Below are positions 1-4,886 of a stretch of 7,345 nt of DNA, piece by piece. This stretch comes from SBAX01 sp964646605. Lineage in GTDB: Bacteria > Planctomycetota > Phycisphaerae > UBA1845. The position numbers and the translations under genes were made by a program. The stretch covers positions 1 to 7,345 of the forward strand of contig CAZYEX010000143.1 in NCBI GenBank assembly GCA_964646605.1, given 5' to 3'. Numbering within the stretch: the stretch's first letter is position 1; every line of letters starts with the position of its first letter. The notes below the pieces were generated by a model. The model ran no database searches. It had not been told where the DNA came from and saw nothing but the letters and a program-made list of their open reading frames with translations.

Positions 1-171
1 GGCCAGCAGGTTGTCGCCGAAGATGAGCCGGTTATCGAAGATGTCGTGGTCGGTGACCCGGTGCTTGGCGTGGTAGCTCTTGCCCGGGTCCTCCAACAAC
101 ACCCGCGGCTCCAGCCTCGGCCGGTTCTCCTTCCCGATCCAAGTCAGTTCAAGTCGCGTCCGCTGCGTCAT
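1..171 (-). CDS. Type III Mod-like site-specific DNA methyltransferase (N-terminal fragment, runs off the window)
   Basis: This is the first 57 codons of a minus-strand gene starting with ATG at 171-169 and open to base 1. The translation begins MTQRTRLELTWIGKENRP and continues through RVLLEDPGKSYHA, RVTDHDIFDNRLIFGDNLLA. From memory this is the characteristic N-terminus of large adenine-specific DNA methyltransferases related to type III restriction-modification Mod subunits. There, the FGDNLLAL segment precedes the catalytic DPPYNTG motif, which would lie outside this window. The expected role is S-adenosylmethionine-dependent methylation of adenine in DNA, usually partnered with a helicase-nuclease. 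The start codon overlaps the stop of the preceding 50-residue ORF (ATGA), which argues for translational coupling. Whether the gene is complete, and whether a restriction partner follows, cannot be seen here. Confidence 0.82.
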   Translation of the reverse strand, partial: MTQRTRLELTWIGKENRPRLEPRVLLEDPGKSYHAKHRVTDHDIFDNRLIFGDNLLA

Positions 172-320
172 TGCGTGGGTTCTCTTTCACTCCGCCACGG
201 AGCCGGGAAGTCAAGCACCCGCTTGGCCACCGCAAAGACCTTCTCCTGCTGCGGCAGCGACTGCTGCTCAGACTCCTGCTGGATGCGCTGAAGGTTGTCG
301 AGTTGATCCGGGCTGGGCAT
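168..320 (-). CDS. Small 50-residue hypothetical protein coupled to the methyltransferase
   Basis: This ORF has an ATG at 320-318 and a TGA at 170-168, which overlaps the downstream methyltransferase ATG by four bases (ATGA). The protein starts MPSPDQLDNLQRIQQESEQQ and ends APWRSEREPTQ. Its first half is rich in Gln and Glu with leucine/isoleucine spacing, and looks like a short amphipathic helix. I recognise no family. The main support for it being real is the ATGA coupling and the same strand as its neighbours. No Shine-Dalgarno sequence is visible. Instead TATAAC lies six bases before the ATG, so the message could be leaderless. It is in the same frame as the upstream 67-residue ORF, separated by its TGA and 20 codons, so it could also be a decayed piece of a larger gene. 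Confidence 0.5.
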   Translation of the reverse strand: MPSPDQLDNLQRIQQESEQQSLPQQEKVFAVAKRVLDFPAPWRSEREPTQ

Positions 321-326
321 GGAGAC

Positions 327-332
327 GTTATA
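327..332 (-). promoter_or_regulatory. Candidate -10 box for a leaderless small-ORF/methyltransferase transcript
   Basis: On the minus strand TATAAC (five of six to TATAAT) ends six bases before the ATG at 320, so transcription would start at about the A of the start codon. No good -35 hexamer is seen at 16-18 bases upstream. This is a sequence resemblance only. Confidence 0.25.
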
Positions 333-380
333 CCCGGGGGCGTGGCGTGCGGAAAGCGAACGCGGAGTTACAGCCGTTGT

Positions 381-584
381 TCACCCCGCCGCCTTGTCCC
401 CCCGCTTGGCCACCCGCGCCCCCGGCTTGACCGCCAGCCCCGGCAGTTGCACGACTTCGGGCAGGTGCTCCTCAAAGACCAGCCCGAACTTTTTCTTGGC
501 CTTCAATTTGGCCACCTCGCCCGCGACCTGGTCGCGCAGGCGGGGGTCGGCGATGGTCTTGATGAGCTCTTCGATTAGGGCCAT
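381..584 (-). CDS. N-terminal module of an adenine DNA methyltransferase, truncated or stand-alone (67 aa)
   Basis: The ORF starts with ATG at 584-582 and stops with TGA at 383-381. The protein reads MALIEELIKTIADPRLRDQV, then AKLKAKKKFGLVFEEHLPEV and LPGLAVKPGARVAKR. The KKFGLVFEEHLPE block followed by a short VKPG segment is, from memory, the start of a family of roughly 900-residue site-specific DNA methyltransferases. In that family it precedes a linker and the ALVPVD...INADNFHALQLL...DPPYNTG catalytic region. Here the frame stops right after this module. None of the catalytic domain follows, and instead a different methyltransferase begins about 210 bases downstream. The likeliest reading is a gene cut down by deletion or recombination; a functional small protein is the alternative. 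No Shine-Dalgarno is evident. It is divergent from gpmI with 71 bases between starts. Confidence 0.6.
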   Translation of the reverse strand: MALIEELIKTIADPRLRDQVAGEVAKLKAKKKFGLVFEEHLPEVVQLPGLAVKPGARVAKRGDKAAG

Positions 585-655
585 GGACCGATAGGGTAAC
601 GGGTCCGAGCCGTCTTGGCACGCGATCGTCGCACGCGCGGCTTGGAGCGGGTAGG

Positions 656-2281
656 ATGGCGCGGTTTATGATTCGTCCCGAACATCGACCCCTCGTGCTG
701 ATCATCCGCGACGGATGGGGGTCGAACCCGCACCCGGAGTGGAATCACGCCAATGCCGTACACCTGGCCCGCAAACCGGTGGACGATCGGCTGATGGCGA
801 GCTACTCGCACGCACTGATTCGAACGCGCGGAATCGACGTGGGGTTACCCGAAGGGGTGATGGGCAACAGCGAGGTTGGTCATCAGAACATCGGGGCGGG
901 GCGGATCGTCGAGCAGGAGATCATGCGGATCACCGGGCGCATCGAAGACGGCACGTTCTTCAGCAATCCGGTTCTGGTCGAGGCCTTCGAGCGGGCCAGG
1001 CAGAGCGGAGGGCGCGTCCATCTGCTCGGTTTGTGCAGCGACGGGCGGGTGCACAGCGATCTCGAGCACCTGTACGGTTTATTGGAATTGAGCCGTCGGG
1101 TGAAGTTTCCCGGCGAGCGTGTGGCCGTCCATGCTTTCACCGACGGACGGGATACGACTCCGCGGCGCGGCGCGGAGTTTGTTGAGGCGATCGAGGCGCA
1201 GTGTCGGCGGATCGGCGCGGGGAGCATCGTCAGCGTCATCGGGCGCTACTATGCCATGGACCGTGACCATCGCTGGGAGCGCATCGAGAAGGCCTACCGA
1301 ATGCTCGTACACGGCGAGGGAACGCGCTTCGCATCGGCGCTGGATGCCGTTCGTCACTACTACGATCATCCCTCGGAACCGGCACGGGGCGGCGACGAGT
1401 TCGTCGTGCCCAGTTTGATCGCCCGTGGCGACGCCGCCCCTACGGTGATCCGCGACGGGGACAGCGTCATCTTCTTCAACTATCGCGGCGACAGGCCAAG
1501 GCAACTGACCAAGGCCTTCGTGTATGATACTTTTCCCTACCACGACTACGAGTCGGGAGCCTGGCACGGCTTTTCGCGCGGGCCCAGGCCCGACGTTCAC
1601 TTCGTGACCCTGACCGCGTATGAGCAAGGGTTGCCGGTGAAGGCGGCGTTCGACAAACCGCCGAAGATGGAGCACATTCTTGGCGCGTACGTCAGCGACT
1701 GCGGCCTGCGGCAGTTCCGATGCGCGGAGACCGAAAAATACGCCCATGTCACCTTCTTTTTCAACGACTACCGAGACCAGCCCTTCGAGGGCGAAGAGCG
1801 CGAGTTGGTTCCTTCGCCAAGGGCGATCACCACCTATGACCAAAAACCGGCGATGTCGGCGTTGGAGGTGACCGACGCGGTCGTGCGGCGTGTGTCGGCG
1901 GGGTTGGACGATCTGATGGTCGTCAACTACGCCAATGGTGACATGGTGGGGCACACCGGGAACTTGCAGGCGGCGGTGCGGGCGGTGGAGGTCGTCGACG
2001 AATGCGTGGGCCGCGTGGTGGACGCGGTTCTCGCCCGGAGCGGCGGGCTGATCGTCACCGCCGATCATGGCAACTGCGAACAGATGATCGACCCCATCAC
2101 GGGCGGACCGCATACGGCTCATACCACGTACGATGTGCCACTGATTGTCATCGACGAGCGGTTTCGAGGTCGTCCTCTGCGAACCGGTGGGCGCTTGGCC
2201 GACATCGCTCCGACGGCGCTGGAGATGATGGGTCTTCCGCAACCCGGGGCGATGACGGGGATGAGCTTGCTGCGGGCGTAG
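656..2281 (+). CDS. gpmI: 2,3-bisphosphoglycerate-independent phosphoglycerate mutase
   Basis: It interconverts 3- and 2-phosphoglycerate in the cytoplasm (glycolysis/gluconeogenesis) using two Mn2+ ions and a phosphoserine intermediate. All family landmarks are present in 541 residues (the usual length is about 510). They are RDGWG with metal ligand D19; MGNSEVGH with nucleophile S72; CSDGRVHSD with H133; HAFTDGRDT at 159-167; AETEKYAHVTFFFN at 357-370 with K361; NYANGDMVGHTG with D429 and H433; TADHGN with D470 and H471; and H489 in HTAHTTYDVP. Both the alkaline-phosphatase-like domain and the inserted phosphotransferase domain are therefore intact. GGAG at 644-647, eight bases before the ATG at 656, supports this start over the internal ATG at 668. 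The gene stands alone on its strand and converges on hisS with 18 bases between stops, so no conventional terminator fits between them. Confidence 0.97.
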   Translation: MARFMIRPEHRPLVLIIRDGWGSNPHPEWNHANAVHLARKPVDDRLMASYSHALIRTRGIDVGLPEGVMGNSEVGHQNIGAGRIVEQEIMRITGRIEDGTFFSNPVLVEAFERARQSGGRVHLLGLCSDGRVHSDLEHLYGLLELSRRVKFPGERVAVHAFTDGRDTTPRRGAEFVEAIEAQCRRIGAGSIVSVIGRYYAMDRDHRWERIEKAYRMLVHGEGTRFASALDAVRHYYDHPSEPARGGDEFVVPSLIARGDAAPTVIRDGDSVIFFNYRGDRPRQLTKAFVYDTFPYHDYESGAWHGFSRGPRPDVHFVTLTAYEQGLPVKAAFDKPPKMEHILGAYVSDCGLRQFRCAETEKYAHVTFFFNDYRDQPFEGEERELVPSPRAITTYDQKPAMSALEVTDAVVRRVSAGLDDLMVVNYANGDMVGHTGNLQAAVRAVEVVDECVGRVVDAVLARSGGLIVTADHGNCEQMIDPITGGPHTAHTTYDVPLIVIDERFRGRPLRTGGRLADIAPTALEMMGLPQPGAMTGMSLLRA

Positions 2282-2299
2282 CGATCGCGACAAAGCCAG

Positions 2300-3799
2300 T
2301 TAACCGTCGCGCCGCGCGTAACGCTCGAGAACCTGGCGGACCGCGACGACGAGTTCGCCGCGAGAAACGGCGAACTGGGCCGGTTGCTGCTCGAGCCACT
2401 TCTTGCGGTCCGGGCCGATGTCCCGCGACAGTTCCTCGCCCAGACGCAGGTCTTTGATGGCGACTTGTCCGGCTTTCATCTCGTCCTCGCCCATGACCAC
2501 GGCTACGGTCTTACCCGTGTCGGCAGCGTATTTGAATTGCTTGCCGATGCCCTGGGTGCCAACGTACAGTTCCGTGTTGATCCCCGCCTTGCGAAGTTCC
2601 GCGGCGAGCGCTTGGTATTGCGAGGTGAGGCCCTTGTCCAGCCGGGTGATGAGGACCGGGGCCGTCGCTGACGATGCATCGACTTTCCGCAGCGTCTTCA
2701 ACGCGGCCAGCAAGCGATCGACCCCGATGGACGAGCCGGTTGCGGGAGTTTTTTGTCCCGTGAAGCGCTCGACAAGGTCGTCGTAACGCCCGCCGCCGAA
2801 GACGCTGCCGAAGGGACGCTTGACGCCCTCATCATCGACGACGTCGAAGGTCAGCACTCCCTCGAAGACCGGGCCGGTGTAATAGGCCAAACCGCGAACG
2901 ACCGTCGGATCGATCACCACGCGACTGTCGGCGTATCCCGCGGCGGTCAGCGCCGCATCCATCTGACGAAGTTCGTCCACTCCCTCGTGCCCCGCGGCGC
3001 TGGGTCCGACCAGTCGCTGCAGTTCATCGCAAACCTTGGCCCGCATATCGGGCTTGATCCCCAGGTAGCTCAACACGACCTCGATCTGCCCCGCTTCGAG
3101 CCCGACGCCCTTGGTAAAATCGCCCGAGTCGTCGCGCCGCCCGGGTCCCAGCAGTTGTCGAACGCCGTCCAGACCTACGCGATCGAGCTTGTCGATGGTG
3201 CGAAGCACGTGGAGGGCGACCTGCGGCGACGGGGCGTTTCCGCCAGCCATGGCCTCCAGGACGCCGTTAAGGACCTTGCGGTTGTTGAGCTTGACGATGA
3301 AGTCCTTCTGTGCGACGCCCAGTGCCTCCATCGTGTCACACATCACCATGCAGCACTCCGCGTCGGCCAGCATGGAGGACGTGCCCACGGAGTCGAAATC
3401 GCACTGGTAGAACTCGCGGAAGCGGCCGGGGCCGGGTTTTTCAACGCGGTACACCGGCCCGACTTGATAGCGCCGATAGGGTTTGGGAAGCTCCGGGTTC
3501 ATGGCCACAAAGCGCGAGAGCGGCGCGGTCAGGTCGTAGCGGAGGGCGATCCATTCGTCGTCCTCGTCCTTGAAGGCGAAGATGCCTCCGTCGGGGCGAT
3601 CGGCCTCGGGCAGGAACTTGCCGAGACAGTCCACGTATTCCAGCGCCGGGGTTTCCAGCGGCACGTACCCGTAGCGCTCGTAGACGGCGCGGATCGTGGC
3701 GATCATCCGGTCCCGGGCGAGTACGTCCCCGCCGGAGACGTCCCGAAACCCCTTCAACCGCCGGGGCACCGTCCGCGATGTCTTGGCCTTTTCGTTCAC
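2300..3799 (-). CDS. hisS: Histidyl-tRNA synthetase, long form
   Basis: This class II aminoacyl-tRNA synthetase charges tRNA-His in the cytoplasm. With a GTG start at 3799 it has 499 residues, longer than the roughly 420 of the E. coli type. In order it shows GFRD near residue 17; motif 2 (RRYQVGPVYRVEKPGPGRF) at about 109-127 with R118; an insertion domain with VLRTIDKLDRVG at about 198-209; the HisA signature VVRGLAYYTGPVFEG at 300-314 with the catalytic arginine at R302; GGGRYDDLVERF at about 335-346; motif 3 (GSSIGVDRLLAAL) at 355-367; and a C-terminal anticodon-binding domain from about 380. The usual Asp after RGL is Ala here (position 305). GTG is preferred because GGAAAG ends seven bases before it. 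The TTG at 3814 would add five residues but overlaps that site. TIDKLD-type insertion domains are also seen in eukaryote-like forms, from memory. Confidence 0.96.
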   Translation of the reverse strand: MNEKAKTSRTVPRRLKGFRDVSGGDVLARDRMIATIRAVYERYGYVPLETPALEYVDCLGKFLPEADRPDGGIFAFKDEDDEWIALRYDLTAPLSRFVAMNPELPKPYRRYQVGPVYRVEKPGPGRFREFYQCDFDSVGTSSMLADAECCMVMCDTMEALGVAQKDFIVKLNNRKVLNGVLEAMAGGNAPSPQVALHVLRTIDKLDRVGLDGVRQLLGPGRRDDSGDFTKGVGLEAGQIEVVLSYLGIKPDMRAKVCDELQRLVGPSAAGHEGVDELRQMDAALTAAGYADSRVVIDPTVVRGLAYYTGPVFEGVLTFDVVDDEGVKRPFGSVFGGGRYDDLVERFTGQKTPATGSSIGVDRLLAALKTLRKVDASSATAPVLITRLDKGLTSQYQALAAELRKAGINTELYVGTQGIGKQFKYAADTGKTVAVVMGEDEMKAGQVAIKDLRLGEELSRDIGPDRKKWLEQQPAQFAVSRGELVVAVRQVLERYARRDG

Positions 3800-3806
3800 G
3801 CCGATT

Positions 3807-3812
3807 CTTTCC
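3807..3812 (-). promoter_or_regulatory. Ribosome binding site deciding the hisS start
   Basis: GGAAAG on the minus strand ends seven bases before GTG at 3799. It overlaps the region just inside the alternative TTG at 3814, so it favours the GTG start. Confidence 0.5.
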
Positions 3813-3877
3813 AAAAAACCATCGTGGGCAGTCTATCGGCGCGGGCCGATCCGTTCCACTGGTTTCGCCGCGCATCC

Positions 3878-3903
3878 GAGCCCGGAGCGCCAGCGACGGG
3901 TCT
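3878..3903. repeat. Possible recurrent planctomycete-type intergenic motif
   Basis: The plus strand reads GAGCCCGGAGCGCCAGCGAC followed by GGGTCT, with CCCG and CGGG as short complementary ends around a GCGCCAGC centre. From memory, closely similar strings recur many times between genes of planctomycete genomes and give spurious RSASDG or ERQRRV peptides. Only one copy is present here, so repeat status cannot be shown from the window. Confidence 0.3.
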
Positions 3904-3971
3904 AGCGGACGCGACGGATCGAGTGCAAGCGATCCCCCCATCAACACCATCCCGTCCGTCCGGAACCCGGA

Positions 3972-4049
3972 TTACAGCCCGTGCTCCCCCCACCGTCGCT
4001 CGACGAACTCCCTGATCCGTGTAGTGATGGTCAACTCGCCGCGCCACTC
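3972..4049 (-). pseudogene. Decayed second copy of the ubiD C-terminal coding end
   Basis: These 78 bases align without gaps to the true 3' end of ubiD at 4887-4964, with 60 identical positions by hand count (77%). The first 11 bases, covering the TAA stop, are identical (TTACAGCCCGT on the plus strand). Read on the minus strand in the matching frame it gives EWRGELTITTRIREFVERRW then GEHGL and stop. The intact gene has EWPDELTMTTQVRELVERRW then KEYGL, and most differences between the copies are conservative or silent. A weak match continues about five residues further (GDGSAGEW against GEGVVREW), after which nothing UbiD-like is seen. The frame stays open upstream to a GTG at 4121 (49 codons), but no Shine-Dalgarno or family supports a real gene. 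It is either the displaced original end of ubiD or the last piece of a lost ubiD paralogue. Confidence 0.75.
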
Positions 4050-4149
4050 ACCGGCTGATCCGTCCCCCGCGTCTTGAGCGAATCGTCCACAAGGAACCAC
4101 CGGCGGCTCGGCCAGATGCACGTCGTCCGCTACGGTTTCCCTCGGTCAG

Positions 4150-4174
4150 GGTTGAAGTGGCGCCACGGTCAACC
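4150..4174. repeat. Imperfect 25-bp palindrome over the HEPN stop codon
   Basis: The plus strand has GGTTGA-a-GTGGC directly followed by GCCAC-gg-TCAACC, so 11 of the bases in each arm pair around a GGCGCC centre. The HEPN stop (4171-4169) sits in one outer arm. On the minus strand no T-rich run follows, so it is not a classical intrinsic terminator. It could still act as a transcript end, or mark a boundary of the inserted module. Confidence 0.4.
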
Positions 4175-4511
4175 ACCGTCTGTTTCCGGCCCTGCCGAGG
4201 CACCCTCCAATTCCTCTTGGAGGGCTGGGATTTCCATCGTCGCGGTTCGCCAGACCAGTTCCCAATTGATTCGGTCGTACTCGTGAATGAGCTTGTTGCG
4301 CATTCCCGACATACGCCGCCAGGGAATCGACAGGTGCTCGTTCTGAAAACCCGGCGACAAGCGCGTGACGGCCTCGCCGATCACAAGGAGCTGGCTTGCT
4401 ACCGCCCAGTGTTTTTCCTCGTTCTGTTGGAAAGTCCGACGGTCCACCCCGCTCAAGAAACGGCGGAGCCGCCGGCACGCGATGAGAATGTCGGCGATGT
4501 GGCGGGATCAT
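4169..4511 (-). CDS. HepT-like HEPN ribonuclease toxin (DUF86), apparently frameshifted near its start
   Basis: This is the toxin of a MNT-HEPN (MntA/HepT) toxin-antitoxin pair. HepT proteins are RNases whose R-x4-6-H site and adjacent Tyr are the target of AMPylation by MntA. Counting from a TTG at 4456, the frame shows SQLLVIGEAVTRLSP at 21-35, IPWRR at 44-48 and MRNKLIHEY at 52-60, which carries the R-x4-H-x-Y motif (R53, H58, Y60). The family-like helix 1 (RHIADILIACRRLRRF) lies upstream in the same frame, but that frame has no start codon before the MNT stop at 4510-4508. The natural start is the ATG at 4511, overlapping that stop as ATGA, and it is in the wrong frame. Removing one base from GGG at 4504-4506 gives a continuous MIRHIADILIACRRLRRF. 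As it stands, either the gene is broken, or initiation at TTG 4456 yields a 95-residue protein lacking helix 1 (no Shine-Dalgarno), or the extra base is an assembly error. Confidence 0.82.
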
Positions 4512-4822
4512 CCGGCATAAACGGTGTTGGCCGACGCCAGGATCCGGTCGCGCCGAATCCGGTTTTCACTCCTCTCGAGGGCACACCGTTCCACCAGATC
4601 GACGGGGCGTCGGAACAGGGCGCCAAGTTCCTCTTCCGCCGCGATGAAGTCGAGGAGCGTCCATTCCGCGTCGGGTCGGAACGTGATGAGGCAGTCGATA
4701 TCGCTTGTGGGGCCAAAGTCATCTCGTAATACCGACCCGAAAAGCGCCAGCTCTGCGATCTTCCACTTACGACAGAAGGCGGTCACCGCCTCGCGGGGTA
4801 GCTCGAATCCAGCAGCGACCAT
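4508..4822 (-). CDS. MntA-like minimal nucleotidyltransferase antitoxin
   Basis: This 104-residue protein belongs to the MNT (polymerase-beta-like nucleotidyltransferase) superfamily. It is the partner that neutralises HepT HEPN toxins by adding AMP to their active-site tyrosine. The signature G-S-x10-D-x-D is intact: LFGSVLRDDFGPTSDIDCLI places G29-S30 and the metal-binding D41 and D43. A third acidic residue is at D75 in RRPVDLVE. The tail ERSENRIRRDRILASANTVY is also typical of the family. ATG at 4822 is supported by a strong AAGGAG at 4829-4834, six bases upstream. The stop overlaps the HEPN ATG at 4511 (ATGA), the usual coupled layout with the antitoxin first. It lies 64 bases downstream of the ubiD stop, in the same direction, so read-through from ubiD is possible, although the gap holds a candidate own promoter. 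Confidence 0.92.
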   Translation of the reverse strand: MVAAGFELPREAVTAFCRKWKIAELALFGSVLRDDFGPTSDIDCLITFRPDAEWTLLDFIAAEEELGALFRRPVDLVERCALERSENRIRRDRILASANTVYAG

Positions 4823-4836
4823 GACGATCTCCTTCC

Positions 4837-4873
4837 GGACGGACAGGTTATGCCGGCCCGTCCACGTTGTCGA
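4837..4873 (-). promoter_or_regulatory. Candidate promoter with overlapping operator for the MNT-HEPN pair
   Basis: On the minus strand TCGACA (4873-4868, five of six to TTGACA) is followed after 15 bases by CATAAC (4852-4847, four of six to TATAAT). The inverted repeat GGACGG (4837-4842) and CCGTCC (4858-4863) brackets the -10 box almost symmetrically, as an autoregulatory operator would. The predicted start leaves about 18 bases of leader with the AAGGAG site. The 15-base spacing is at the short end. Confidence 0.35.
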
Positions 4874-4886
4874 GCGAGTGTCAGGG

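Larger units (their letters stand above)
3800..4168. other. Gene-poor stretch between hisS and the HEPN gene
   Basis: No intact gene is convincing in these 369 bases. From left to right it holds the hisS leader with its ribosome binding site, a short recurrent-looking motif at 3878-3903, the decayed ubiD 3' end at 3972-4049, and a palindrome at 4150-4174 that overlaps the HEPN stop. Several minus-strand segments look like weak promoters for hisS (for example TAGACT near 3830), but none has a good -35 partner. Confidence 0.6.

Noticed and set aside
2281..2288. GCGATCGC palindrome between gpmI and hisS, resembling the cyanobacterial HIP1 octamer
   Set aside because: I saw only one copy in the window, so there is no sign of the high iteration that defines HIP1, and chance is likely in GC-rich DNA.
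1079..2293. 404-codon minus-strand open frame opposite gpmI
   Set aside because: It mirrors gpmI codon for codon in GC-rich DNA, has no recognisable motifs, and gpmI has all its catalytic residues.
2282..2299. Intrinsic terminator between the convergent genes
   Set aside because: Only 18 bases separate the stops, with no stable stem followed by a T-run.
2753..4015. 420-codon plus-strand open frame opposite hisS
   Set aside because: The translation is a low-complexity shadow of hisS, runs past the hisS start into non-coding DNA, and has no family resemblance.
3972..4121. A real 49-residue gene starting with GTG at 4121
   Set aside because: There is no ribosome binding site, and only the last 26-31 residues resemble anything, namely the UbiD C-terminus. 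A remnant explains it better.
4146..4511. 121-codon frame starting at the ATGA overlap after MNT
   Set aside because: It has the right start position, but its product resembles nothing, while the HEPN motifs lie in the other frame. It is the frameshifted reading of the HEPN gene.
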